A stretch of DNA of 64,000 nt from JAOPZW01 sp963789015 (GCA_963789015.1 CAWBIU010000001.1:2232001-2296000); one strand, 5' to 3'. Positions 1 to 8,580 are shown, numbered from the stretch's first letter. Program-made: numbers and translations. The notes: generated from the sequence alone by a model not told the origin.

Positions 1-613
1 CGGCGTAGGGGTCCCACCCGTCATGCCACCAGCGCGGCGCGACGTGGACGTGCTCGATCTCGGTGAACCCCGCGGCCTCCATCCAGCCGCGGTACTCGTC
101 CTGCGAGGGGAAGAGCATCCACGCGTCCGACAGGCGCCGCGCGACCGGGTTCGTGCGGCGCAGCGGGCCGATGATCGTCGCCACCCCGCCCTGGCGCAGC
201 ACGCGGTAGGCCTCGGTGATGGCGCGCTGCGGGTCGGGCCAGTACTCGATCGAGCCCGCCGAGACGTAGCGGTCGAAGGCGTCGTCGGGCAGCGGCAGCG
301 CCTCGGCGTCGCCGATCTCCTTGCGCACGGCGTCGAGCTCCGGCTTGGCCCGCGCGCGGGCGAGCTGGTCCGGGCTCTGGTCGATCATCGTGACGCGCTG
401 CGGGGCGATGCTGGCGAGGATGCCCGCGGTGGTGAAGCCGGTGCCGGCGCCGACGTCGGCGACCTGCAGGTCGTTGTCGTCCAGGCGCGCGACGGCGAGC
501 GCCCGGTCGCGCATCTCGGCGGTCCAGAACAGTGGGTTGATCCAGCGGTCGTAGCCGATCGACACGACGCGGTAGAACCAGCGCGCCTCCGTCTTGTGCT
601 GGATGAAGCGCAT
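1..613 (-). CDS. MPBQ/MSBQ-type methyltransferase (VTE3-like), C-terminus cut by window edge
   Basis: This is a SAM-dependent methyltransferase closely resembling plant VTE3 (2-methyl-6-phytyl/solanesyl-benzoquinol methyltransferase), which methylates the ring in tocopherol and plastoquinone synthesis. It begins with RFIQHKTEARWFYR and has the SAM motif DVGAGTGFTT, then DQSPDQLARA and the diagnostic run DRYVSAGSIEYWPDPQR, followed by WMLFPSQDEY. I recall this residue pattern from the plant and archaeal family rather than from generic UbiE. Its ATG lies just below the stop of the prenyltransferase gene, so the two probably form one minus-strand operon. About 204 residues are visible and the 3' end runs off the window. 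A methyltransferase for another prenylquinol is the main alternative. Confidence 0.85.
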   Translation of the reverse strand, partial: MRFIQHKTEARWFYRVVSIGYDRWINPLFWTAEMRDRALAVARLDDNDLQVADVGAGTGFTTAGILASIAPQRVTMIDQSPDQLARARAKPELDAVRKEIGDAEALPLPDDAFDRYVSAGSIEYWPDPQRAITEAYRVLRQGGVATIIGPLRRTNPVARRLSDAWMLFPSQDEYRGWMEAAGFTEIEHVHVAPRWWHDGWDPYA

Positions 614-616
614 CGC

Positions 617-1579
617 TCAGCCGACCAGGTAGGCGGCGGCGACGATGACGTACTCGAGGAAGAACAGCTTCCAGACGCGCAGGTAGAAGCGCGTGATCGC
701 ATCGCGGTCGCCAAGGTCGACGCGCGCGGCCCAGACGAGCAGCGCGGCGAGGGCGGCCAGGTGGGCGACGAGCAGGAGCACGGGGCTCGCGCCCTCGAGC
801 AGCAGCGGCCCGGCGATCGCCATGCCGAGCTCGGCGAGCACCAGGGCGCCCACGCCGATGGCCAGTACGCGCCCGGCCCCGAGGCGCACGGAGAACGTCG
901 CGATCGCGTAGCGGCGGTCGCCCTCGATGTCGGGGACGTCCTTGAGGATCGCGATGGCGAACGCGAACGGCACGGTCACGGCGATCAGCGCCCACACGCC
1001 GGGATGGATCTCCGACGTCCCGCCCAGCGTCTGGCTGAAGTGCAGCCACACGCCGAGGTTGACCACCAGCGCGCGCACGCCGGTGATCGACAGCGAGGCG
1101 AGCACCGGGAAGCGCTTGATGCGCAGCGGCGGGACCGAGTAGGCGGTCCCGACGGCGAGGCCGACGGCCACGGCGACGAGCTCGACGGGCCCCTGGGTGA
1201 CGGCGAGCATGAGCGGGACGGCGGCCGAGACGGCGACGATCCACCATGCGCCCTGGCGCGTCAGCTCGCCCGCGGCGATCGGCAGCCACGGCTTGTTGAT
1301 GCGATCGATCTCGACGTCCTCGATCTGGTTGATGCCGACGATGAAGACGTTCACGCACCAGCCGGCGACCAGCGTCAGCCCGAGGTGCAGCGGGCTCGCC
1401 GCGAGGTCGCCACCCGCGTAGGCCTCGACCGCGATGACGTACAGGGCCAGGACGCTGAGCGACGTGCCGATGATCGTGTGCGGCCGGCTGAAGCGCCACA
1501 GCACGCCGAGCAGCCCCCGCCCGGCCGCGGCCCGCTCCCGCGCGAGCGTGGCGGTGGTCGCCACGGGGGGACGGCTCAT
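617..1579 (-). CDS. Homogentisate phytyltransferase-like UbiA prenyltransferase (VTE2-like)
   Basis: A polytopic UbiA-family prenyltransferase of 320 residues. It should condense a prenyl diphosphate (phytyl, geranylgeranyl or similar) with homogentisate, the committed step to tocopherols. It carries the family's two aspartate-rich motifs: NQIEDVEIDRINKP near residue 80 and KDVPDIEGDR near residue 220. Other stretches match what I remember of cyanobacterial slr1736: WRFSRPHTIIGT at the start, GTAYSVPPLRIKRF in the middle and WKLFFLEY at the end. The ATG giving MSRPPVATT is preferred because an upstream extension would run into the divergent cyclase gene. The methyltransferase follows after 3 bp. 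4-Hydroxyphenylpyruvate dioxygenase, the homogentisate source, is not in the window. Confidence 0.88.
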   Translation of the reverse strand: MSRPPVATTATLARERAAAGRGLLGVLWRFSRPHTIIGTSLSVLALYVIAVEAYAGGDLAASPLHLGLTLVAGWCVNVFIVGINQIEDVEIDRINKPWLPIAAGELTRQGAWWIVAVSAAVPLMLAVTQGPVELVAVAVGLAVGTAYSVPPLRIKRFPVLASLSITGVRALVVNLGVWLHFSQTLGGTSEIHPGVWALIAVTVPFAFAIAILKDVPDIEGDRRYAIATFSVRLGAGRVLAIGVGALVLAELGMAIAGPLLLEGASPVLLLVAHLAALAALLVWAARVDLGDRDAITRFYLRVWKLFFLEYVIVAAAYLVG

Positions 1580-1622
1580 GGGCGGGGACGCTAGCGAGCC
1601 GTGTGGCACGATGCGCGCCACG

Positions 1623-2621
1623 ATGCTGCAGGCGTACCGCGCGACCGGCGCCGACCCGCCGTTCGGCGACCCGCGCGGCTACCACGGCGTCGGGATGGAG
1701 GGCTGGTTCTGGCGCATCACGCAGCCGGCGACCGGCGTGGTCGTCGTCGCGCTGCTGGCCATCCGCGCGACGCCGCGGGACGGCCGTGGGGAATGGTCGC
1801 CCTCGCCGTGCATCCCGGCGGCTTCGTGCGCGCGGCGACCCTCTCGCACGCCGTCGCCGCGCGGCGCGGCCTGCGGCTGCGTGATCGCCGAGGAGCGCGA
1901 CGGCCCGGCGGCCCTGGAGGCCGGTGAGGGTCGCCTGCGGGTCGACCTCGGCCCCGACGCGCGCCTCGACGTCGCTCTGGAGGACCGCGTGGCGTGGCCG
2001 CGGCGCGCGTTCGGCGGGATCGGCCCGGCCCAGTCGGTCCCGGGCCTGAGCCAGTACTGGCACCCGCACCTGCTCGGCGCGCGCGTGACGGGCGCGGTGC
2101 GGGCGGGCGAGCGCGAGATCGACCTCGCCGGCGCGACCGCCTACGCCGAGAAGAACTGGGGCGCGGGCGGCCACCCGCCCGACTGGTGGTGGGGGCAGGC
2201 CCACGGCTTCGAGCGCGAGGACGCGTGCGTCGCCTTCGCCGGTGGCGTGGCGCGCGCCGGTCCGGTGTCGCTGCGCGCGACCGCGGCGGTCGTCGCGCTC
2301 GGCGGCGAGGTCCTGCGCATCGTCCGCCCGCCCGGCCCGCTGCGCGTCGGCGTCGACGACCGCGGCTGGCGCCTGCGCGGCCGCGCCGGGTGGCACGTCG
2401 TCGAGATCGAGGGCCACGCGGGCGCCGTGCCGCCGCACCGCCTGCCCGTCCCCGACCCCGCGCAGCGGCGCCGGCTCGAGGGCTGGTCGGCGATGCACCT
2501 CGCCGGGTCGATGCGGGTGCGCGTCGCGCGCCGCGGGCGCACGGTGTTCGCGGGCGAGTCGGCGCTCGCCGGGCTCGAGCGCGGCAGCGGCCCCGAGGGC
2601 CTGAGCCCGCCGCCGGGTTGA
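1623..2621 (+). CDS. Tocopherol cyclase-like protein (VTE1-like), two compensating frameshifts
   Basis: The product resembles tocopherol cyclase, which closes the chromanol ring. The N-terminus has GVGMEGWFWRITQP, and the C-terminal half has AYAEKNWGAGGHPPDWWWGQ, the diagnostic YAEKNWG motif followed by a Trp-rich run. Between about 1787 and 1885 the sensible protein (WGMVALAVHPGGFVRAATL) lies in a different frame from both flanks, so one base seems to be missing near 1787 and the frame is restored near 1885. Once repaired the protein is about 332 residues. It is divergent from the prenyltransferase, with 43 bp between start codons. ATG 1611, in frame, is an alternative start. I read the shifts as sequencing errors because both flanks stay conserved. 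Confidence 0.75.
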   Translation: MLQAYRATGADPPFGDPRGYHGVGMEGWFWRITQPATGVVVVALLAIRATPRDGRGEWSPSPCIPAASCARRPSRTPSPRGAACGCVIAEERDGPAALEAGEGRLRVDLGPDARLDVALEDRVAWPRRAFGGIGPAQSVPGLSQYWHPHLLGARVTGAVRAGEREIDLAGATAYAEKNWGAGGHPPDWWWGQAHGFEREDACVAFAGGVARAGPVSLRATAAVVALGGEVLRIVRPPGPLRVGVDDRGWRLRGRAGWHVVEIEGHAGAVPPHRLPVPDPAQRRRLEGWSAMHLAGSMRVRVARRGRTVFAGESALAGLERGSGPEGLSPPPG

Positions 2622-2628
2622 GCAGGCC

Positions 2629-3174
2629 TCAGCGGCGCTCGGCGCGCTCGGCCGCCAGCGCCAGCGGCTCGGCGGCGATGAGCCGCTCGAAGACGCCGAC
2701 GAGCACCCACAGCGAGCGCAGACGCATGTCCGCGGCGCGGTCGACCGCGGCGACGCGCGCCTCGCTGACGATCGCGCTGCCGTCGCCGTCGGGCTCGACC
2801 CAGTGGGCGAAGAGCACGCGGACCGTTCCCGGCTCTCGCCAGTCGCGGAAGGCCTGCGCGTCGTCCAGGCGCGGGTAGTCGCGCGTCAGCGTCCAGATCC
2901 GCCCGCACAGCCCGGACACCGACCAGCGCTCGCCCTCGGCGAGGACGACGAACGGGTACCCGGCGAGCAGCTCGCGGAAGCTCTGGCGCGCCGGCGTGCC
3001 GGGGATCCGCCAGCGCACGAGGCGCCCGAGGGTGCGCGTGTCCGAGAGCTGGACCGTCGAGGCCGCGTCCCACAGCGCGGCGGGCGACGCCGCGGCGCGC
3101 CGGCGGTGCTGCGTGCGGATCGTGGCGCCAGGCAGCCAATCGTCGAGCTCGTCGCTGATCACGCTGGCGCGCAC
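2629..3174 (-). CDS. SRPBCC/DUF2867-like hypothetical protein
   Basis: A 181-residue soluble protein with no signal peptide. The pattern (VQLSDTRTLGRLVRWRIPG, then PFVVLAEGERWSVSGLCGRIW, then a strand ending in VLFAHWVEPDGDGSAIVSEARV) looks like the alternating strands of an SRPBCC/polyketide cyclase-type lipid-binding fold, but I recognise no specific family. The ATG at 3174 is the only good start. It is convergent with the cyclase gene, with 7 bp between stop codons, and so belongs to another unit. Function unknown; the SRPBCC reading is an inference from strand pattern only. Confidence 0.6.
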   Translation of the reverse strand: MRASVISDELDDWLPGATIRTQHRRRAAASPAALWDAASTVQLSDTRTLGRLVRWRIPGTPARQSFRELLAGYPFVVLAEGERWSVSGLCGRIWTLTRDYPRLDDAQAFRDWREPGTVRVLFAHWVEPDGDGSAIVSEARVAAVDRAADMRLRSLWVLVGVFERLIAAEPLALAAERAERR

Positions 3175-3276
3175 GCTACCCGCGCTCCACCGCGGACACG
3201 CCCCGCCGGGCGCGCCGCCACCGCCGCCGGGCCGGAGGTGGCGTGTCCTGGCGCGCCGCCGGGTAGCGTCGGGGAC

Positions 3277-4731
3277 GTGGTTCGAGCAGGGGCCCGAAGG
3301 CTGTCACTCGCGGTGGCCGCTCACGATCGTCGTCGCCGCGCTGCCCGCGGGCGCCTCGGCGATCACGCGCGACGGCACACGCCTGGCCGACACGCTGCGC
3401 GGCACGCCGGGCAACGACGTGCTTCGCGGACGCGGCTCGAAGGACCAGCTCTTCGGCCTGCCCGGCAACGACCTGCTGTCCGGCGGCAGCGCGTCCGACG
3501 CGCTGTCCGGCGAGGCGGGCGACGACGAGCTCGACGGCGGCTCGGCCAACGACGCGCTCGACGGCGGCGAGGGCAACGACCGGCTGCTCGGCGTGACCGG
3601 CAACGACGTGCTCGACGGCGGGCCCGGCAACGACCTGCTCGACGGCTTCGACGGCGACGATGTGGCCCGCGGCGGCGACGGCAACGACTTCGTCGCCGAC
3701 TCGCGCTTCGGCGACGACCGCCAGCTCGACGGCGGCCCCGGCGACGACGTGGTGATCGGCAACGCCGGCGTCGACGCCGCGATCACGGGCGGCGACGGCA
3801 ACGACCTGCTCTCCGGCGGGACCGGCAACGACGGCCTCGACGGCGGGCCCGGCGACGACGTCCTGTTCCCGGGCAGCGGCCAGTTCCAGGGCCGCGCGGC
3901 GATCGGCGGACCAGGGAACGACCTGCTCGTCGACACCGGCTCGGCGACGATGGCCGGCGGCGACGGCGACGACACGCTGTGGCAGGTCGGCGCCCGCGGG
4001 CTCGCCGTCGCTCGACGGCGGCCCGGGCAACGACACGTTCTTCATCTCGACCGGGACCGGCAGCCTCGACTGCGGGCCCGGCACCGATGTCGCGTACCTG
4101 CTCGCCCCGGCGCTGGCCGCCGACGCCGCAGGGCCGGCTCGACCGCCGGCGCATCGCCTTCGCGAACTGCGAGTCGGTCACCGTCGCGCCCGCCGACGCC
4201 GCCGCGCCGACGGTGCCCGGGCTCGCCGCGACGTTCATCGCCAGGGGCGTCCCGTGGGACGCCGAGCTCGTCGAGCGGGCCGTGGCCTACGAGAACATGC
4301 GCAACTGCCAGCGGCGCCGCTCGCGCTGCCCGGGCAGCGACGCTGACGAGCGCATCGTCGGCACCGGCCGCGCCGACCACCTGCGCGGCCGCGGCGGCGA
4401 CGACTTCCTCGAGGGCGCCGGCGGCGACGACGAGCTGCGCGGCGACCGCGGCGCCGACTCGATCTTCGGCCGCACCGGCAACGACCGCCTCGTCGGCGAC
4501 CTCGGTGGCGACGAGCTCGAGGGCGGCCGCGGCGACGACACACTGCTCGGCGGCGACGGGAACGACCAGCTCAACGGCGGCTTCGGCCGCGATCGCATCT
4601 GCGCGGGTTCCGGCGACGACACGATCCGCGCCGTCGGCGGCAGCCGCGACGTCATCGACTGCGGCCCGGGCCGCGACCGCGTCGAGCGCGACCGCCGCGA
4701 CCGGACGCGCAACTGCGAGGTCGTCCTGTAG
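3277..4731 (+). pseudogene. RTX/hemolysin-type calcium-binding repeat protein, frame disrupted at least three times
   Basis: A GTG start opens a basic signal-like segment (VRAGARRLSLAVAA). A frame change near 3320 is needed to continue into a hydrophobic stretch ending ALPAGASA, a plausible signal peptidase site. Two blocks of RTX nonapeptides (GGxGxDxLx, for example GGEGNDRLL and GGPGNDLLD) cover about 3400-4070 and 4370-4640. Further frame changes are needed near 4005 and 4130. Between the blocks is a non-repeat region with a Cys pair (MRNCQRRRSRC). RTX repeats bind Ca2+ in parallel beta-rolls outside the cell. Repaired, the product is about 485 residues. No type I secretion genes are nearby, so Sec export is more likely. 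The breaks could be real or sequencing error in a repetitive GC-rich tract. Confidence 0.75.
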
Positions 4732-4802
4732 CCGAGCGGCTCGACGACCGCGCGCTCAACCGCGCCCTGCTCGCCCGTCAGCTCCTGCTCGAGCGCGCGT
4801 CG

Positions 4803-5816
4803 ATGCCGGCGCTCGACGCGATCGAGCACCTCGCCGGACTGCAGGCCCAGGAGCCGCTCGAGCCGTACGCCGGGCTGTGGTCGCGCCTGCGGGAGTTCCG
4901 GCCCGCCGAGCTCGCCGGGCTGCTCGAGGACCGCAGCGCCGTGCGCACGCTGCTCATGCGCCGGACGCTGCACCTCGTGTCGGCGCGCGACTGCCTGCGG
5001 CTGCGCCCGCTGTTCGAGCCGATGCTCGTCAAGCGCATGCTCGGCACCCTCGGCCGCGAGCTGCCCGGCGTCGACGTCGACGAGCTCGCCGCCGTCGCGC
5101 GCCCGCGGTTCGCCGCGCAGCCGCGCCGGCTCGGCGAGGTCGCCCGCGAGGTCGGCGACCGCTGGCCCGAGGTCGTCCCGCGCGTCCTCGGCGATGCGCT
5201 GAGCGTCGTCGTCCCGCTCGTGCAGGTCCCGCCGCGCGGCGTGTGGGGCCACGGCGCCGCCCCCGCGCGGCTGACCACCATCGATGCCTGGCTCGGGAGC
5301 CCGCCGGACGACGCCGCCGAGGCCGACGAGGTCGTGCTGCGCCACCTGCGCGCGTTCGGTCCCGCGGCCACGGCCGACGTCCGCGCCTGGTCGGGGCTCA
5401 CCGGGCTGCGCGCGGCGTTCGACCGGCTGCGCCCGCGCCTGCGCACGTTCCGGGACGGGCGCGGCCGCGAGCTGCTCGACGTCGAGGACGGGCCGCTGCC
5501 CGACCCCGGGACCGCCGCCCCGCCGCGCTTCCTGCCCGCCTTCGACAACGCCGTGCTGGGCTTCGACGACCGGTCGCGCATCATCGACGCCGACCACCGC
5601 CGCCTCAGCGTGGCCGGCGCTCGCTTCGTGCTCGTCGACGGGCGCGTGGCGGCGACGTGGTCGTCGCAGACGGCGAGCGACGGCGGGCCGGTCACCGTCA
5701 CGATCGACCCGCTGCGGCGCCTCACCGCCGACGAGCGCGCCGAGGTCGGCGAGGAGGCGGTGCTCCTGGCCGCCTTCCTCGGCGACGGCGTCCCGGGGTG
5801 CGTCAGCCTGGGCTGA
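4803..5816 (+). CDS. Winged-helix DNA-binding domain protein (HTH_42/AlkZ-like family)
   Basis: The sequence AIEHLAGLQAQEPLEPYAGLWSRL, then LLMRRTLHLVSARD, and later GLTGLRAAFDRLRPRLR with FLPAFDNAVLGFDDRSRII is typical of the crenarchaeal-type winged-helix family (HTH_42) that includes the AlkZ DNA glycosylases. The paired QxQ residues of AlkZ are not evident, so I do not claim a glycosylase. ATG 4803 is the first ATG, but the family's conserved N-terminal helix is encoded in frame upstream (DRALNRALLARQLLLERAS, from about 4740). The true start is therefore probably a non-ATG codon just at or before 4737, close to the RTX stop. The coding frame is clean throughout. Role unknown. Confidence 0.72.
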   Translation: MPALDAIEHLAGLQAQEPLEPYAGLWSRLREFRPAELAGLLEDRSAVRTLLMRRTLHLVSARDCLRLRPLFEPMLVKRMLGTLGRELPGVDVDELAAVARPRFAAQPRRLGEVAREVGDRWPEVVPRVLGDALSVVVPLVQVPPRGVWGHGAAPARLTTIDAWLGSPPDDAAEADEVVLRHLRAFGPAATADVRAWSGLTGLRAAFDRLRPRLRTFRDGRGRELLDVEDGPLPDPGTAAPPRFLPAFDNAVLGFDDRSRIIDADHRRLSVAGARFVLVDGRVAATWSSQTASDGGPVTVTIDPLRRLTADERAEVGEEAVLLAAFLGDGVPGCVSLG

Positions 5817-5846
5817 GGCGGGCTCGGCCGTATCGTGCCGTGCGCC

Positions 5847-6680
5847 ATGGACCGCAGCGACATCGACGACATCGTCCGCCGCGCGCTCGCCGAGGACCTC
5901 GGGTCGGGCGACGTGACCACGCAGGCCACCGTGCCGCCCACCACCCGGGCGCACGCGCGCATCACCCAGAAGGCGCCGGGCGTCGTCTTCGGGATCGATC
6001 TCGCCGAGGCCGCGTTCCGCGCGCTCGACCCGGCGGCCGAGGTCACGCGCCTGGCGCCCGAGGGCGAGTGGCGCGAGGGCGGACCGGTGCTCGAGGTGAC
6101 CGGCTCGGCGGCGGCGCTGCTCGGCGCCGAGCGCACGGCGCTGAACCTGCTCGGCCGGCTCTCGGGCGTGGCCACGGCGACGGCGCGCCACGTGCGGGCG
6201 GTCGAGGGCACGGGCGCGCGCGTGCTCGACACGCGCAAGACGACCCCCGGGCTGCGCGTGCTCGAGAAGGCCGCGGTCGCCGCCGGGGGCGGCACCAACC
6301 ACCGCGCCGGCCTGTACGACGCGATCCTCATCAAGGAGAACCACGCCGCCATGGCGGGGGGCGTCGGCGCCGCCGTGCGCGCCGCCCGAGCGCTCGCCCC
6401 GGGCGTGCCGCTCGAGGTCGAGTGCCGCGACCTCGCCGAGGTCGACGAGGCGCTCGCCGCCGGGGCGCCGCGGCTGCTGCTCGACAACATGACGCCGGCC
6501 GAGCTGCGCGCCGTCGTGAAGCACGTCGACGGCCGCGCCGAGCTCGAGGCCAGCGGCGGCGTGACGCTCGAGACGATCCGGGACATCGCGGCCTCGGGCG
6601 TACAATTCGTGTCGGTCGGCGCCCTCACCCATTCGGCGCCCGCCCTGGATCTGTCTCTTCTCCTGGAGCCCCTCCCGTGA
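5847..6680 (+). CDS. nadC: Nicotinate-nucleotide pyrophosphorylase (quinolinate phosphoribosyltransferase)
   Basis: NadC converts quinolinate and PRPP to nicotinate mononucleotide, the last step of de novo NAD precursor synthesis. The 277-residue product has the type II phosphoribosyltransferase signatures RKTTPGLRVLEKAAVAAGG, GGTNHRAGLYDAILIKENH, VECRDLAEVDEAL and a terminal SVGALTHSAPALDLSL. ATG 5847 gives the usual N-terminus (DIDDIVRRALAEDLGSGDVT); an upstream GTG at 5835 is possible. The stop overlaps the nadA GTG (GTGA), so translation is probably coupled. The order nadC-nadA-nudC puts NAD synthesis and turnover in one unit. nadB, the L-aspartate oxidase or dehydrogenase, is missing from this cluster. 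Confidence 0.95.
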   Translation: MDRSDIDDIVRRALAEDLGSGDVTTQATVPPTTRAHARITQKAPGVVFGIDLAEAAFRALDPAAEVTRLAPEGEWREGGPVLEVTGSAAALLGAERTALNLLGRLSGVATATARHVRAVEGTGARVLDTRKTTPGLRVLEKAAVAAGGGTNHRAGLYDAILIKENHAAMAGGVGAAVRAARALAPGVPLEVECRDLAEVDEALAAGAPRLLLDNMTPAELRAVVKHVDGRAELEASGGVTLETIRDIAASGVQFVSVGALTHSAPALDLSLLLEPLP

Positions 6681-7687
6681 ACCTTCCGATGGCGCCGTCC
6701 CCAGCCGTCCAGCCGGTCCTGACGCCCGACGACATCGCGCGCCTGCAGGACGAGGTGCGCGCCCTCGCGCGCGAGCGCAACGCCGTCATCCTGGCCCACA
6801 ACTACCAGCTGCCCGAGGTGCAGGACGTGGCCGACTACGTCGGCGACTCGCTCGGCCTCAGCCGGCAGGCGGCGGCCACGGACGCCGACGTGATCGCCTT
6901 CTGCGGCGTGCACTTCATGGCCGAGACGGCCTCGGTCCTGTCGCCCGGGAAGACCGTGCTGATCCCCGACGCCGACGCCGGCTGCTCGCTCGCCGACGCG
7001 ATCACGCCGGACCAGCTTCGCGCCTGGCAGGCCAAGCACCCAGGCGCGATCACCGTCATGTACGTCAACACGACGGCCGCGATCAAGGCGCTCACCGACT
7101 ACTGCGTGACGTCCGCCAACGCGGTCGCGGTCGTCGAGCACATCCTCCGCGAGCACGGTCCGGACACCGAGATCCTGTTCGGCCCGGACATGTTCCTCGG
7201 CGCCTACGTCGAGAAGACGATCGGACGGCCGATGCACGTCTGGGACGGCGAGTGCCACGTCCACGCCGGGATCCGCCCCGCCGACATCACGAGGGTGCGC
7301 GACGAGCACCCGGGCGCCGACTTCCTGATCCATCCGGAGTGCGGCTGCTCGACGTCGGTGATGGAGTACGTCGCCGCGGGCGACGTCGAGGCCGAGGGCG
7401 TCCACATGCTGTCGACCGGCGGGATGATGAAGTACGCGCAGACCGCGACGCCGGGGACCACGGCGATCATGGCCACCGAGACCGGCATGCTGCACCCGCT
7501 GCAGATGGCCGCGCCGGACGTCGACTTCATCGCCGCCAACGAGGCCGCGACCTGCCGCTTCATGAAGATGATCACGCTGCCGAAGCTGCGCGACTGCCTG
7601 CGCGACCTGACCGGCGAGGTCAAGGTCCCCGAGGACATCGCGCGCCGCGCGCGCGTGCCCATCGAGCGCATGGTCGCCATCTCCTGA
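6677..7687 (+). CDS. nadA: Quinolinate synthase A (4Fe-4S)
   Basis: NadA condenses iminoaspartate with dihydroxyacetone phosphate to quinolinate, using a [4Fe-4S] cluster with one open iron site. The 336-residue protein has the family pattern VILAHNYQLPEVQDVADYVG at the N-terminus. Three cluster cysteines lie in FCGVHFMAET, HPECGCS and AATCRFMK. It also has YVNTTAAIKA and GPDMFLGAYV. The start is GTG 6677, overlapping the nadC stop, and it gives VNLPMAPS before the conserved core. The gene sits between nadC and nudC with no gap. It has no frame problems and its function is near certain. Confidence 0.95.
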   Translation: MNLPMAPSPAVQPVLTPDDIARLQDEVRALARERNAVILAHNYQLPEVQDVADYVGDSLGLSRQAAATDADVIAFCGVHFMAETASVLSPGKTVLIPDADAGCSLADAITPDQLRAWQAKHPGAITVMYVNTTAAIKALTDYCVTSANAVAVVEHILREHGPDTEILFGPDMFLGAYVEKTIGRPMHVWDGECHVHAGIRPADITRVRDEHPGADFLIHPECGCSTSVMEYVAAGDVEAEGVHMLSTGGMMKYAQTATPGTTAIMATETGMLHPLQMAAPDVDFIAANEAATCRFMKMITLPKLRDCLRDLTGEVKVPEDIARRARVPIERMVAIS

Positions 7688-7695
7688 GCGCGCCC

Positions 7696-8571
7696 GTGAA
7701 CACCTTCGCCGGCGGGGGGATCGACCGCGTCGCCCCGTGCCGGACGGACGAGGCCTGGCTGGCCCGCGCGCTGGCCGACCCGGCGTCGCGCGCCGTGATC
7801 GCGACGGCGGACGGCGTCCTCGTCGACGGCGCGGCGCCCGTGCTCGTGCCGATGAGCGAGGTCGCCGGCGCTGGTGAGACCGTGCTGCTCGGGGTCGACG
7901 CCAGCGGCCCGCTCTTCGCCGTGGACCCGGGGCCAGAGCGCGCCGCGGCGCGACGGCCCGGCGCCGAGGTGCGGGGCCTGCGCGATGTGGCGGCGATGGC
8001 GGCGACCGCCGACGCCGGGCTGCTCGCCCACGCCGTCGGACTGCTGAACTGGCACCGCCGCCACCGCTTCTGCGCGAACTGCGGCGCGCCGACGGCGCCC
8101 GGCGAGGCCGGCCACGTGCGCGTCTGTCCGCGTTGCGAGGCGATCCACCACCCGCGCACCGATCCCGTCGTCATCACGCTCGTCCACGACGGCGACCGGG
8201 TGCTGCTCGGCCGCCAGCCGACGTGGCCGCCCGGGCGCTACTCGGCGCTGGCCGGCTTCGTCGAGCCGGGGGAGAGCCTGGAGGAGGCCGTCGCCCGCGA
8301 GATCGGCGAGGAGGCGGGCGTGACGGTGCGCGACGTGCGCTACCGCTCGTCGCAGCCATGGCCGTTCCCGGCCTCGCTCATGCTCGGCTTCGAGGCGGCC
8401 TACGCGTCGGGCGAGCCGTACACGCACGACCGCGAGCTGGAGGACGTGCGCTGGTTCTCGCGCGCCGAGCTCGAGCGCGCCGTCGCCGGTGAGGGCGAGC
8501 CGATGCTCCCGCCGCCGCTCGCCATCGCGCGGCGGCTGATCGAGGGCTGGCTGCAGGCCGGCCGCGCCTGA
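7696..8571 (+). CDS. nudC: NAD(H) pyrophosphatase / NAD-cap hydrolase NudC
   Basis: A Nudix hydrolase that splits NADH to NMNH and AMP and, in characterised members, removes NAD caps from RNA. The 291-residue protein has a zinc ribbon with C126, C129, C144 and C147 (CANCGAP, CPRCEA). A Nudix box around residues 187-209 ends in REIGEEAGV. The subfamily signature SQPWPFPAS lies at 219-227 and distinguishes NudC from other Nudix enzymes. GTG 7696 starts 8 bp after the nadA stop and is the third gene of the NAD operon, suggesting NAD(H) recycling alongside synthesis. It ends convergently with the sigma-factor gene, leaving only 9 bp between. Confidence 0.92.
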   Translation: MNTFAGGGIDRVAPCRTDEAWLARALADPASRAVIATADGVLVDGAAPVLVPMSEVAGAGETVLLGVDASGPLFAVDPGPERAAARRPGAEVRGLRDVAAMAATADAGLLAHAVGLLNWHRRHRFCANCGAPTAPGEAGHVRVCPRCEAIHHPRTDPVVITLVHDGDRVLLGRQPTWPPGRYSALAGFVEPGESLEEAVAREIGEEAGVTVRDVRYRSSQPWPFPASLMLGFEAAYASGEPYTHDRELEDVRWFSRAELERAVAGEGEPMLPPPLAIARRLIEGWLQAGRA

Positions 8572-8580
8572 GCGCAGGCG

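Noticed and set aside
21..2498. Very long open frames on the opposite strand or in other frames of real genes, such as 825 residues here and 781-905 residues across 4.3-7.5 kb
   Set aside because: Arg/Ala/Pro/Gly-rich translations with no family motifs, caused by the scarcity of stop codons in GC-rich DNA; the other strand encodes recognisable enzymes.
3400..4640. Tandem short repeats that could suggest a CRISPR or minisatellite array
   Set aside because: The period is 27 bases with amino-acid-level, not DNA-level, conservation (GGxGxD); this is an RTX protein repeat.
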